From contig JAEPRB010000053.1 in assembly GCA_016758965.1 (NCBI GenBank), positions 1 through 64,000 on the forward strand: a stretch of 64,000 nucleotides of DNA. The letters are read 5' to 3'. The position numbers and the translations under genes were made by a program. Below are positions 23,339-34,984 of the stretch, piece after piece. This DNA comes from Circinella minor. Its lineage: Eukaryota; Mucoromycota; Mucoromycetes; Mucorales; Lichtheimiaceae. Under the pieces are notes generated by a model that saw nothing but the letters and a program-made list of their open reading frames with translations, was not told where the DNA came from and did no database searches. Numbering within the stretch: the first letter of the stretch is position 1; each line of letters opens with the position of its first letter.

Positions 23339-25183
23339 AGACAACCCTGATACCATCCTATGACTATAATTGTAAAAATAAAATAAAACTGCATACCACA
23401 CTCACACTCACACTCACACTTATATATCACACACCCTTTTAACACTCTTCTGAATAATTTCTCTTTGTAAATACCTTTTTTTTTTCTTTTTTCCATCATT
23501 TATATTATTATATCACGCTTTTATTATTATTAAATATACACTTTCTCATATAAAAAAAATGAAAAAATTTATTATTCTCTTCAATTTTTTTTTTTTTTGT
23601 TTTTTTCATTGAGATGTGAAAACACTGATATATATGTGGTGCAATTATAAATAAGAAATTTCATAGGTATAGTAAATAGACTAAAAAAGAAAAAAAGAAT
23701 AAAAAAGCTACATACGTATGTATAATAGACAAAGACAACCATTCCAAAGATTAAATGACTCTTTATTTATGATGTACGCTGCTGGACATCAAAAATAAAT
23801 TGAAATAAAGAGAAAAAAAAACGTTTCAATAATGCAAATGGGTAAATATCAACGGCAAAACTATTAATTTACAAGAGGACTGTCTAAAGAAAAACATCTT
23901 TCTGTGATTGAGAAAACCAGCATTAATTCATTATGTACAGATAATTTCTCCTTTATGATTTAGATTATTCATGTAGCAAAACTTAATAATTAATTTAATT
24001 GTCAAACCGCTTTCCCCCCCCCCTTCATCCTCATAGATCTTACTACATCAGTTGTACGTAATAATCATTTAACATAGTAATAAATATGTCATTCATTCCA
24101 TCTACATTAAAAATATTTTATATATTATGAATAGTTATATCGAGTCTTTTGGTAATAATATAATAATTCTATTAGTAAGCAGAATGGACTTTATTTTATG
24201 CCATATCCTTCTACGTAAAATTAGACTCGAAAAGTGAATATAATTTTTTGTTGTTGTCGTTGACAGTAGCAACAAAATCACTTTTCAGTATACACATATA
24301 TAGCATTTATAATCAAAATCTGTTATCGATGCTTGCAATATATTTAGAGCTTGATGTCATCAATGAATACTCTTCTCACGCTATCTCTATTATTATCACG
24401 TAACTTGAAAGAAAATAGTTCATATAATTCAATTAAACTAACTGCGATATTTTAGTGTGTGTTTACGTATATACAGAAAGTTACACATATTAGTATTGTC
24501 TATTAAACCGCATCAGTAGCAATCGCATACATAGCAGCGGTAATATATTGAACGGGAAAAAAATACATTTTATCCTAAAGATACATAATCCATCAGAGGT
24601 CTCATTTTTTTTAGAATAGAAAAAAGGTCATGATTATTATTTCATTGTCTTAATAATTAAGAGATCATTGTATTTTGAGTAATACATAATAGAATGATTC
24701 ATAAAATTCAAAGAAAATAACTACATATTGAGGACAAAGAAATAATTAGAACAATGGGGATTATATATAAAAAAGGTGCTTTATTTTTTTTTTTAAGAAC
24801 CAGAAAAATATATACAGTGCAGCGTAAGTTGAAAGAATAAATAATATGGTTTTTTTTTTTTTTTTTGGTGTAGAAGAACTCATTTCTGCTTAAATCGATA
24901 TCAATATATGGAATTAACAAAGAAAAAAAAAAGATAAATCAAAACGGATTTTTGTTCTTTGTAATAATTTGTTTTGATAATTTCTTCAATAACTATATAT
25001 GAATCGAAATAAAAGAAAAATAACATAATAATAATATTTAGAAGAAGAAAAAAAGATATAAATACAAAGCAACTGTTTGTTTAAAAAAAACGAACTTTAT
25101 ATAATATAATACATAACTACGTACGTACGTACCTTTTTTCTTTTTAAAAAAATCTGTTGGAAGAACAAAGAAATAATAACACC
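23339..25183. other. intergenic, no gene seen
   Basis: The first 250 bases are the kinesin 3' region, with a CACTCA microsatellite (about 23399-23420). The remainder is AT-rich with T and A runs and no coding signal. TACGTA recurs at the end (25120-25132), just before the secreted-peptide gene. Confidence 0.55.
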
Positions 25184-25432
25184 ATGTATACCAACTTTAC
25201 TTTTTCTCTTGTACTATCCTTCATTCTCTTTTTCGTCATTTCTTCGACTCATGCTATACCCACTTCTAAAGAATTTATAAGTATTTCTCCTGCTCAATCT
25301 AAATTTGATCCTGGGTTTCTTGTACCAACCGCTACGAATCAAAATCAAGAACAAACTGGTACAAGCAATTTCTCTTTTAAAATGCCATGTCATGCTGTCT
25401 CAGACTGTTCTTCTGATAATCAAGAGCGTTAA
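25184..25432 (+). CDS. small secreted protein, unknown function
   Basis: A single-exon frame of 82 residues. The ATG at 25184 gives a textbook signal peptide: polar start MYTNFTF, hydrophobic core SLVLSFILFFVIS, then STHA with likely cleavage before IPTSK. The mature part (about 58 residues) is polar, Ser/Gln/Asn-rich, with only two Cys (PCHAVSDC) and one N-glycosylation sequon (NFSF). The ORF extends nine codons upstream from a TTG, but ATG is preferred. It could be a secreted effector or signalling peptide, or a small wall protein. No family is recognised. Isolated position, more than 1.8 kb from the kinesin gene. Confidence 0.5.
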   Translation: MYTNFTFSLVLSFILFFVISSTHAIPTSKEFISISPAQSKFDPGFLVPTATNQNQEQTGTSNFSFKMPCHAVSDCSSDNQER

Positions 25433-27329
25433 ATGAGAAATACCGTAGTGTCCTCACCTTTGCTACAAATACATGAACTTGATAGAAAAAAAAAACATGC
25501 ATAATTTCTCTCCATTTATCGTTTATGTAATTTACACACACACACCCACACACACACATATATATATATATATATCCTAAACGTTAGTTGTTATGTAATT
25601 CTGTTAAATGTTGATATATTTTGGTCTTTTCTGTAATTACTACTAATAAATATAGAAATTTAATACTTTTCTTGCTTCTTTTTTTTTTTTTTACATTATA
25701 AGTGATATTGCTGTTTATTTGATGCTGTTCAGAGTGTTTGTAGATAAATAAAATAAAAATACAGTTGATCCGTATATTTGAAGGAGGCTGCGTCTATTTA
25801 CTTTCTCTTTTTTTATAAGAACTCTTTATTATCATAGATTATGATTTATCATTGTAAATATGTTATTATGATAATATACCTTATAACTACGTATACAATA
25901 ATAAGCTATTTATAAAAAAAAAAAAAGAATGAACACCCGTAACATATTTTTCCAAGACAGTTTTTAAAAGATGAATTCGAGAATGCGTAATCCATCCAAT
26001 ACAATCATCCTTTGTTTCATGTTCAAGTGCTTTAACTGTTTTCATAACCAATTTATAATTTTCACTCATATACGTTTTTCCAACCACCTATTATGAAAAA
26101 TGATATTAAGTTCAAGAACATCTATCCTAATCCACATTATTCTTAATCATTTTTATATTACGTCAGAGTTCTTGTTCTACTGGATTCAGAAGAAAAGAAT
26201 AAACTATGAGAAAGAAGGCATCATGGATTTACAGTACGTATAATGCGACAGTTCAGCATCATAACCTAGAACAACGATGATGATAGATAGACAGTAGTTG
26301 TTACAACGAATCTAACAGTGTTTCCCAAGAAGGAATGTCAATTTCTGTCATTTTTTGTGAGCAAAAAAAAAAAAAAAAGAAAAATACAGTAATAGTCATT
26401 TGATTGTATCATAAAAATCTTCAAAGATGAAAAACTATGATGGGTAAGTTTTTCATTCATGGTACGTATATTTCATGAAGTGGACGACATTTTTTTTATA
26501 TAGACATGTCATTGGAGACTTTTCCATACAAATTCACGCAGAAGTCACTTCATATTACCATAAAATTGTATTTTCAATAAGCAGTTCGCTATTATTACCA
26601 ACATTATTTTACATCGCTTCAAAAAACATTTTGTTACGTACCAGTGTATACTGTTTCATCATGAGTATGATACAGTATTTTAAAGATATAATTTTCTAGT
26701 CTACCTTACGTAAAACCGTACAACAACATTATTAAGAAGTACGTAGCCAAGAAGTATACACATTCAAAAATAAAATAAATAAAAATAAAAAGAATATGAT
26801 TTTTATTTTATTTTTATCTTTTTTAACTGGTGTTCTTGATTTATTTTTATATAAATCTTCCTCTATAGCATATTATTTCTTTGAAGGAATCAATTTATGA
26901 ATATGATATAGCCCCTCTCATTATTTAATTTGATTGAGAAACTTTACCTTCTGCTTTCAAAGAATCCATCCATGAATTTTTATCTTTTTAAGTTTTCAAG
27001 ATTTTTTCACAGTGAAATTGGGTTATAACATTCAATAAGGTATAGACACTCATAGTGAACCTTTTATATTTCAATAAAAAAAACCCACAAATCCATATTC
27101 ACTTTTTTAGTTAAATAAACACTTTAAACTAATTAAAATGTTACGTACGTACGTTATTTGATATCATTGACATGTCACTGTAGAAGCGTAGTCTTGGTAG
27201 ATTATGAGTAGTAACTGGTCAAAACAAGTTATTTTTTGATCAACTGGACTGTCCAATATTTTATGTATTTTTCGCTTTCATCGACAATAATACGATACTT
27301 ACGTACTACTTTTCTAGAAAATATTGAAT
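25433..27329. other. gene-poor stretch with one coding relic
   Basis: It holds a CA/TA microsatellite (about 25537-25575), many TACGTA palindromes (25888, 26237, 26463, 26635, 26706, 26740, 27143-27152) and a minus-strand exon-like relic at 25930-26090 listed separately. No intact gene. Confidence 0.5.
25930..26090 (-). pseudogene. exon-like relic, unknown protein
   Basis: On the minus strand an acceptor-like TAG is followed by about 53 codons of well-formed protein (SENYKLVMKTVKALEHETKD then CIGWITHSRIHLLKTVLEKY) ending at a GT donor-like site. No partner exons could be found nearby. Amphipathic helices are likely. Family unknown. Probably a leftover of an inserted or decayed gene. Confidence 0.3.
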
Positions 27330-28713
27330 TTCAAATTTAAATACAATAGTACTCACTTTATGATTATGAATGCTTATCAATTATTGTTTGTTTTTCCATA
27401 TATAATAATAATAGCGGTATGATATTTACACTGACAAGTAAGTCCTGTCAAAATATGTACTTACTTACTACCCTACTACTAGAAAATTGATGTAGATTAA
27501 TATCAATGAACGTAATGATGTCAATACTTTTTTTTTCTTCCTTTACGTATTGTACAATCAATTCTTTTTTTTTAATCGGATATGGATTAGCATCAAGTAT
27601 CACAGACAGAGCATTTTTTATAGTGGTGAAGAGATGTTATCCTAATTGTTACACAGAATATTATTTGAGCATACGTAATAAATATATAAGGTCCTTTGTT
27701 TTTCTATTCCTTGAATGATGATATAAAAAAATGCTGGGGAAAAAAAGTGAATCATTTTTTGTTTGTTTTGTAAAGTCGATGGTGTGTTTATACTTGTAGA
27801 AATACGTAATAACAACATCATGCTTATCATTTTTATCTTAAAATTGATGAATAAGTATGAGATTATTAAACAAAAGAAAAAGAATTTAAAGAAAGGATCA
27901 TTCAATCAAATAATATTTATTATTATAATAATATGATAAAATATGTTTATTTCATTTAATACGTACGTAGAATAAAAAAAAAAAGAAAGTATTATCTATG
28001 CATTTTGTCAACCTTTCTTCTCAGTTCTTCTTTTTACTTTTTATTTTCGGTTCATTTTGGAGAGTCTGCTGGGACAAGGAAATCTTGTTAAATCTACGTA
28101 GCAAATTCAATTTTTGGTGAGTCCGTTGGGGATGTTCTTAAAGAACTATTAATTGGGTGCCCACAGGAGGATCCACCTATTATAGAATTTACAAATGAAG
28201 CCATTCATAATTGTATGTGTCACGTCTTAAAGATACCATTAATATAGTATTTACTTAATACGTAATCATTCATTTTACTAAGTCTATTAATTATATACTT
28301 AGAGTTATTAACCATATTCAAGATGATGACGAGACATCTGTTTTAGATACAGACATTGAAAATCAAATTTTTAAGAGAAACGTATCAACTTCAAGTATCT
28401 TGGTAAAACTATCTATTTGTTATAAAAAAGAATTTTGAAATATATACTGTAGCATACATAGATACTGACAACAAAAATCCATGGATAAAATGTGCTTATG
28501 ATTTGAGTCGAAATGTTGCTAGTCAATCAAGAAAATCATGGTAAGATAGTTTCTATTATTATCATTATTATTATCTAATCGTCTTGAGAAAGCCTATATT
28601 AATATACTTTTTTAAAAAAATAATAATAATTACAAGGTATCTTGATGAAGAAAGCTCAGAAAGCATTGTATCTACTACTGAAGAAGAATCTAAGGAGAAT
28701 AAAAGACGGTGAG
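27330..28713 (+). repeat. inverted duplication, arm 1
   Basis: About 1.38 kb is matched in reverse orientation by 53230-55980 once the MITE at 53918-55210 is removed. Both arms share a promoter-side half containing the dispersed repeat unit and a gene half with the same exons. Identity by eye is about 80%, so the duplication is not recent. In this arm about 215 bases of the repeat (27547-27775) are flipped relative to the other copies. Confidence 0.75.
28103..28713 (+). pseudogene. duplicated multi-exon gene of unknown function, copy 1
   Basis: Exon-like blocks: 28103-28232 (ANSIFGESVGDVLKELLIGC continuing to CMCHVLK); about 28302-28402, preceded by CTTAG and ending at GTAAAA (INHIQDDDETSVLDTDIENQ...); about 28452-28540, ending at GTAAGA (NPWIKCAYDLSRNVASQSRK); and 28637-28713 after ACAAG (YLDEESSESIVSTTEEESKE, then NKRR and a TGA). 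The later splice sites are good and phases compatible, but the first block ends at AAAG-ATACC with no GT donor, and no start codon was found before it. The paralogue at 53255-53917 keeps the same blocks with stops. The family is unknown: an acidic, probably nuclear protein. This copy is better preserved and could still be part of a transcribed gene. Confidence 0.45.
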
Positions 28714-29234
28714 TGGATGGAGAAATCTTCAATCAACTGTGGAAAACGTATGAACCATATATTTGGTTGTTAGTTACATAATTTCATGTATAATGTAGTT
28801 GATATCTTTGGTGGTAATAAAAAGAAATATTTTTAAATCAAATAAAAGATTCGAATCATTTTATATAAAAGAAAAATAATGATCTTTAATTCTTTTTAAG
28901 AATACATGGTATTGTCGATCCTTTTTGTTACACAAAACAACCAACAAGATCCACTTTTTTTTACCTTTTATTTTTGTTCTTCTTATTGATATTCCTTTAA
29001 AAAAAATAAACTTTTGGTAGAAAAAGGAATAATCAGTATATAAAGTAGTATTTATTGCTATGTCAACAAAAAATTTAACACAAGATTATAAACAGCTTGG
29101 TGTGGATATTAATTATTTTTTCTTTTTGTTCCAGCACAACTCAGCGACTCAATTTGTCTTCAGCCACCAGTTCCACCCATTTTGCAGGATTATTATTCTT
29201 TAGTTTCCTTTTTCACTTATATATAAGAACGATC
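28714..29234. other. intergenic, EBP2 promoter and leader
   Basis: AT-rich flank after the duplicated gene, then the EBP2 upstream region. The last 100 bases (CAGCACAACTCAGCGACTCA onward) are more GC-rich and likely 5' UTR. An ATG at 29059 opens a frame that is not continued into EBP2. Confidence 0.5.
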
Positions 29235-30251
29235 ATGGCAAAAGATCATCATGAAGAAGACGAGATTTTAGTTGAAGAAGATAAAGGTCAATGGGGTTAT
29301 CGTCTTGAAGATTTAGGTGATAGTGATGTTGACGATGAAGACGGTGATCTTATTACTGAACAACACATTACTGTTTACAATAAAGTATGTTCTTTTATTT
29401 TCAATTACTTATCCATCTTAAGATTTTTCTTTCTATACCTCATTTATTAATAATTATTAATTTTATTATTATTATTATTATTATTATTAAGGCAGCAATA
29501 TGTCGTATTCGTGACGATTTAAAATTGAATGATGTTGAACCTTTTGAATGTTTATCTATTACTACCAATGAACCTGTTAAAATTCGCGATGTATTCGATG
29601 ATCTTACACGTGAACAAACATTTTATGATCAAGCATTAGAAGCAGCAAGAATAGTTAAAAAACAAGCTGAAGAACAAAATGCAGCATTTTTACCACCTAG
29701 TACAGATAATAGTATTACACTTCGGGTAAGCCATTTGGGAAACATACAAATAAAAAGAAGTAAAAGGAAAGTTTTACTAAATAAGGAATTTGTTTAAAAT
29801 TTTATAAAGGAGGCACGACATAATAGAAATACACAAGCAGCTAAAAAATCATTGAAAAAGATTAAGGCAGATCAAGAAATGGAACAAACTGAACAAATGA
29901 TAGATAAAGGAAAATTACTTAGTAGAAGTATGTATTATTTAAAAAAAAAAAGATTATTAATTATTGGTTATTAACTATTAACTATTATTATTATTGACTA
30001 TAGAACGAAAAGATAAAGATGATTTTGATGGATTTACACTTGATGAAGATTATGATATGGATGATATGGATGATGATGATCAAAGATCAAAAAAGAAATG
30101 GAAAGCTAATTCACCTAATATGAAACTTAAAAGAAAGGTTATGAATCATGGTAAAAAACAAACTGTTTCTGCAGTAAACAAAAATAAAAAGAAATCAACA
30201 TCTGGTCGACTTGGTAAATCAAGACGTATGGCTAAAAGAAATCGACATTAA
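29235..30251 (+). CDS. EBP2: rRNA-processing protein EBP2 (nucleolar)
   Basis: Exons 29235-29384, 29492-29725, 29810-29927 and 30004-30251 give 249 residues, clearly shorter than the roughly 400 of yeast Ebp2. The protein acts in the nucleolus in 60S subunit assembly (27S pre-rRNA processing). The family block is VFDDLTREQTFYDQALEAAR followed by a Lys/Glu helix, which corresponds to the D-L-x-R-E-x-x-F-Y-x-Q-A-L-E-A signature, then a charged helix (AAKKSLKKIKADQEMEQTEQ) and the basic C-terminal LGKSRRMAKR, the usual EBP2 ending. The RPxDYFAEM motif after the signature block is not seen (FLPPSTDN is in its place), so the central part has diverged or is spliced differently. An acidic N-terminus (EDEILVEEDKGQWG) is typical. 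ATG at 29235 was chosen because sequence upstream is leader-like. Confidence 0.75.
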
Positions 30252-31684
30252 ATTATTTACTATATAATATAATAATTCGAATCTTTTTTTTTATCCTTTG
30301 ATATGTCATATATATAATATTTGTATACATTTATATTCCTTTCTTCTTCATATACGTACATTACATAATTTATTCATTCTTCTTTGTAATACAATCATTA
30401 AGCATTTTAAAAATATATTTCATTTATCAATCTTTTTATTTCACCCACCCCTTATTTTCGTAATGAAAATTTACAAATAACAAAATAGGTTAAAAGCTAA
30501 AATATGCAGCGTAACCCTTGTTTATCATTATCGTATCACGATGTATCCAAAAAAGGTTCCTGTGTATCCATTTTAGAATTTCCTTCCCAGCTTGCGCCAA
30601 AAAAAAAAAAAAAAAAGCTTTTTTCTCCATCATAATGTTAGACTTTTATGAATCTACTAAATTATAATGTCAGTTCTTCGGTTCTGGTCCCAAAAAACCA
30701 TTTTGATTTCTGTCGGTCCGCTTCCAGTTCTTCAGTTCTCATGAGGATTTCAACACTATTTGTTGAATTAAAAAATGAAGGAGCTTGCTTCAAAGAATAA
30801 AACAAAACAACAAGTCTTTTTTGTTTTTACTTTTTTTTTTATACCTACATTGTTAGCTCCTGCCACTCACTGATTCTTAATACCTCGGATTCAGACTGGC
30901 TTAGTTATTTCACCGTAAGTGAACTTCAACGAAGTGTGATAATGAACAGCAACCATCGATTGCGCAACTATCTAGCAATATCACAGATTATTTGAACATG
31001 TCCCTTTGCTTATTTTCTATTTTTACTGATATAACAACAATGATGCAACAACAACAAAACAAAATGCAAACCAAAAATATATACGTATCGTAATAATAAA
31101 CAAATTGACAATTTTAACTTTGTGTATATCCACATTAATCCAACTGTCACGTTTTCAACTTATTCACACATCTCATCAAGACAAAAAAGATTTTCTTTTT
31201 TCCTTAGTAACGAACAATAATAAATGTGTAGATTATCTTTTAATATGGTCATTTTACAATCAAATGACCATAACAAGCATCCAACTTAATCTATCGCCTA
31301 CCAACTGGGTCAACAGCGACAAAAAAACAACAACCAACTTTACCTTTTCGCTAAACTTTTTTTGCCCTTTTAATCCATTTTCAATATATATAGTATATAT
31401 ACTAATGATTAATAGTAATACTATCTTTTTTCTTTTTTAATTTAAAAATAAAAAATAAAAATAACTTGTCAAAAATGAAATTAATAACTTAAAAAATTAT
31501 AAGGGCAATAAAAAAAATGTACAAATAAGAAAAAAAGAAAAATCATAAAATATAAATGAATTGTTTGCTTGATGGTATGCTGTTATGATGTACGTATAAT
31601 GACATAAAAAGAAAAGAAAATGAGTAATCAAAAATCAAAAGTAAGAAATAACATAGGATTCTAAATTATTGGGAATAAGAAAAA
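30252..31684. other. intergenic, no gene seen
   Basis: 3' flanks of EBP2 and the converging membrane-protein gene. A partly GC-richer part at about 30530-30760 has repeated CAGTTCTTCGGTTCT / CAGTTCTTCAGTTCT sequence (30671 and 30724). Otherwise AT-rich without coding signal. Confidence 0.55.
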
Positions 31685-32730
31685 TTAAAATTTGTTTGAA
31701 GTAAGTTCTGTCAAAACAACCACTTCTTGATGTTGTTTAATCTCCAATTTCATAGGTTTATCCAGATTTCCTTTGTTAAGAACATTTTGGACATATTGAA
31801 GTTCGGCTGTAGTCGCTGTGACCCAATGAATCACGCATGAAATAATTGTAATATCCTAATAGAACAAAAAAAAAACAAAGGTAGAAAAATATCAATTATT
31901 ACTTTGTTTTCTATCTCCCTTCTTCAATTAATATTCGATTTCTTTTTTGGTTATTACCAAGGTTGATATACTGAGAGCGACTAATCCACGTTCTCTACCA
32001 TCCATTGCGATCATAATTGCATAATTGATTGTAGCTGTTAAACAAGCAGCAGTAGACCCTATAATATTTCTTTTCGCCATGATCTTGAGAGAAGAAGCTT
32101 GATGACTGGTTTGCTGAGCTATATTGGGAAATGCATAGCATTTTATAAAAATACCAGCACATGAAAGAGTGACAAGAACATCATAACATAAGATAGGAAT
32201 AGATCCTGGTAATGTAAATCCTATTGTACAATGATATGGACTCTCGTTTGAGACTTCAGTAACACGATATAAAGTCATTAATACAATTAATCCAATATAA
32301 GGAGTCAAAAGAGCATAGCCAATCCAATAAATAGGTGAACGTAGACGAATTACTTTTGGTATATGGAGAATATAAATCTAGGAAAATAGATTGTTAATTA
32401 TTTTAATTAAAAACTTGGCTTTAATATTATTTATTTTACCTTTTCAACAAAATATAAATAAAGTGCAATCTTTGCACTTGTATAGAGTATCACACAATTA
32501 AAAAATCCGAGCATACATGATACGTAGTTTCCATTGTTAGTGCTAACAAGCATACAAGCGATAAGATCGAATGCTAATGTCAATGAATACATGATAATCA
32601 GTAATCCACGAACATAATAGATTGGACCATCAACACTGGCTATTTTACGGCCCAAAATCAATGATATCGCAGTGACACACGTAACACTATTGATTTCTGA
32701 TATGATCTCGTAATTGTCAGGCGTATACAT
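31685..32730 (-). CDS. polytopic (about seven-helix) membrane protein, unknown function
   Basis: Exons 32730-32440, 32377-31958 and 31855-31685 give 293 residues, all junctions in phase 0. Hydrophobic helices are evident at VTCVTAISLILGRKIASV, YVRGLLIIMYSLTLAFDLIA, MLGFFNCVILYTSAKIALYL, YWIGYALLTPYIGLIVLMTL, IPILCYDVLVTLSCAGIFIK, STAACLTATINYAIMIAM and LVALSISTLDITIISCVIHW, giving seven with a short polar N-terminus and a charged C-terminal tail (EIKQHQEVVVLTELTSNKF). The layout suits an orphan seven-transmembrane protein, perhaps receptor-like, but no GPCR signature such as DRY or NPxxY is visible. No family is recognised. It lies tail to tail with EBP2. Confidence 0.7.
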
Positions 32731-33804
32731 AATATATATCTTTTAACGTAGTTAATTTGATTATAACTTTGTCGATTGAAAAAAAAATGACCGTAAGTGT
32801 TTTATATAAAAAAAAGAAAATATGAATGGAAAGAAAACAAGAAGAAGAAAAAAATAGGATGATATAGATTAATATATTATATATACACGTCAATCGCTTC
32901 TGTCGATAAGCTTTTTTTCTTTTTACAACGTTTGAATATACAACAAAAAAAAAAACTTAGGAGAAAGAAGAAAAACAGAAAAAAGAGAAAAAGAGAAGAA
33001 AAAGAGAAGAAAAAGAAAAGGGGGGCAGTTCTTATATTATATTAGATTATATTACATATAAAAACTGGTTTTATGAATATCAGTTAGTATAAAATAAGAA
33101 AATCGGAATCAACTTTGTCAACCATCATGAAGTTCTTTGTGATACAATTTACTCATCGCAAGTAAGGGATTGGTTAAGGAGAAATAAAAAGCTGTAGGGT
33201 AGGCATCTCATATTCTTAGTCGTTGATCAAAATTTTAAGGTTACAAAATCCACTCAATTTACATAGTTTGGTAACCTTGTGGGTTGTTGTTTGTGGTACA
33301 TAGAAAAATAAAATAAAATAAAATAAAAAGCTAAATAATTTTTTTTTTCTTAAATGATAATTAGAAGAACTCTCCCCTGAAATCATAATAATAATTTATA
33401 AGAAAGAAAAAAAAAGATTGGATTTCTATCATTTTAATAGTAACAATAATATTAAGAGTTTGTTAAAGATAGAATTTTATATATCTAATATGAAAAAAAA
33501 AGAGAGAATGTGTGTGAGTGTGAGTGTGTGCGTGTAAGTATGTGTAAGGAATATAGACTTTTTTTATATAAAGAAAAAAAAAAACAAAATGGGGAAAAGA
33601 TTATATATAGCTACATAAAAGAAAAAAATACGTTGTAATGTTTTTATTTTTATTTTTGTTGTATACCGTTTCATTATTATTAATAATAATAATAAGTTTA
33701 ACGCTTGACCCTATTGAAAAAAATAATAAGTTTCCAGTTTAGTTTTTTTTTGTTTATAATTATCAAATAATAATAATATTTTTTTCATGAAATCAATAAA
33801 CTTT
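32731..33804. other. intergenic, promoter of the membrane-protein gene
   Basis: Purine-rich tract of AGAAAGAAG and AGAGAAAAAG repeats (32943-33020), a GT microsatellite (33507-33535) and poly-A runs. It lies upstream of the seven-helix gene and downstream of uS9m. No coding signal. Confidence 0.55.
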
Positions 33805-34984
33805 TTAAGTCACGTACCAAGTGTATTTTGCACGGGCCTTTCGTTGACCTTCCTTCTTACGTTCAACAACTCTTGGATCTCGAGTAATACAACCAGCTAT
33901 TATCATTATCAATATAAATGTAAGCCAATCTAGATAACATAAAATGCTATATTCCCTCCCTTTTATATATATATCAATGCATGCATTTACCTTTACGCAG
34001 TATGGGTTTCAATTCTGGATTATGAGTTAATAATGCTCTACCTACACCTAATTTGATAGCTTGTGCTTGACCTATTTTGTAAATGACACATGTCAATACT
34101 CCTTAGTTAAAATCTTTTTTATGTAATCGCAACAATTTGACATAATTATATTATTACTCCTATTTTATGATCCCTAGTTTCCCCCCTTTTCGATCATAAT
34201 CATATTGATAATAGCCAACTTTACCTGTACTTCCACCACCATTCACTAAAGCCCAAACATTATATTTATCCTTGGATTCAATAGCTTCCAAAGGTAAATT
34301 AACTTCGTCGCGATCCACAGGTCGTTGGAAATAGTCATTAATAGAAACACCATTAATCAAAACTTGACCATCACCTTCAACAACCCAGCATCGAGCACTG
34401 GATTCCTTTCGTCTACCAACAGCATATGCACGACCAAGAGCATCTAAAGTCTTTGATGAAGATCCTGTTGAACCTGTTTGTTGTTGTTGATCATATCGTC
34501 GATAAGGTCTCAATACTTCTTCTACAGGGGCAGGCAAAGGTTTTGGTAATGAAGCCAACGTATTCAAATGCAATACAATTTTTCTCCATTGCGAAGTCTT
34601 TAATGGAATTTCCAACATTTGTTCCATTTTATCACGAAGTTTCCAAGCATTGGATTGTTGTTGGTCAGGTGTGCCAATGTCTTGTTCACCCAATGTTGTT
34701 TCTCCTTGCCAATCGGCAAAAGTTTTATGCAATGCGTCAAGCTCAATTAAAAGATCATTATACTTGTAGTTTCCAGTAAAGTAGGACAAGGATTGTGGTT
34801 TTTCGCGTACTTCGTAAATGTTGTCTTGTTGTTGTTGTTGAAATGGTTGTTGTTGAGGTTGTTGACGTGTACTGGCAAAACGAACTGTTTGAATTACTGC
34901 AGAACGTGCTGTTAAGTTTTTGCTAGCGGTATTAGCAATGACAGAAGAGGTAAAAAGTCCCCTACGTAACAAGAATGAACTCAT
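33805..34984 (-). CDS. MRPS9: mitochondrial small-subunit ribosomal protein uS9m
   Basis: Exons 34984-34225, 34071-33991 and 33896-33805 give 310 residues. Residues 1-40 form a basic mitochondrial presequence (MSSFLLRRGLFTSSVIANTA). A Gln-rich region and a family-typical central part precede the S9 domain: AYAVGRRKESSARCWV, GQVLINGVSINDYFQR, WALVNGGGSTGKGQAQAIKL, GVGRALL, RDPRVVERKKEGQRKARAKY and TWYVT at the end. The extreme C-terminus of uS9 normally reaches the P-site tRNA with a K-R/Y-x-R-S/T-like tail. Here it ends TWYVT, a modest divergence. The start was set at the ATG before the presequence. The open frame extends upstream into a Cys/Trp-rich, CA-repeat leader that does not look coding. 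Confidence 0.93.

Noticed and set aside
31105..31440. 111-codon frame on +
   Set aside because: Thr/Asn/Phe-rich without bias, in the intergenic region between EBP2 and the membrane protein. No splice or domain support.
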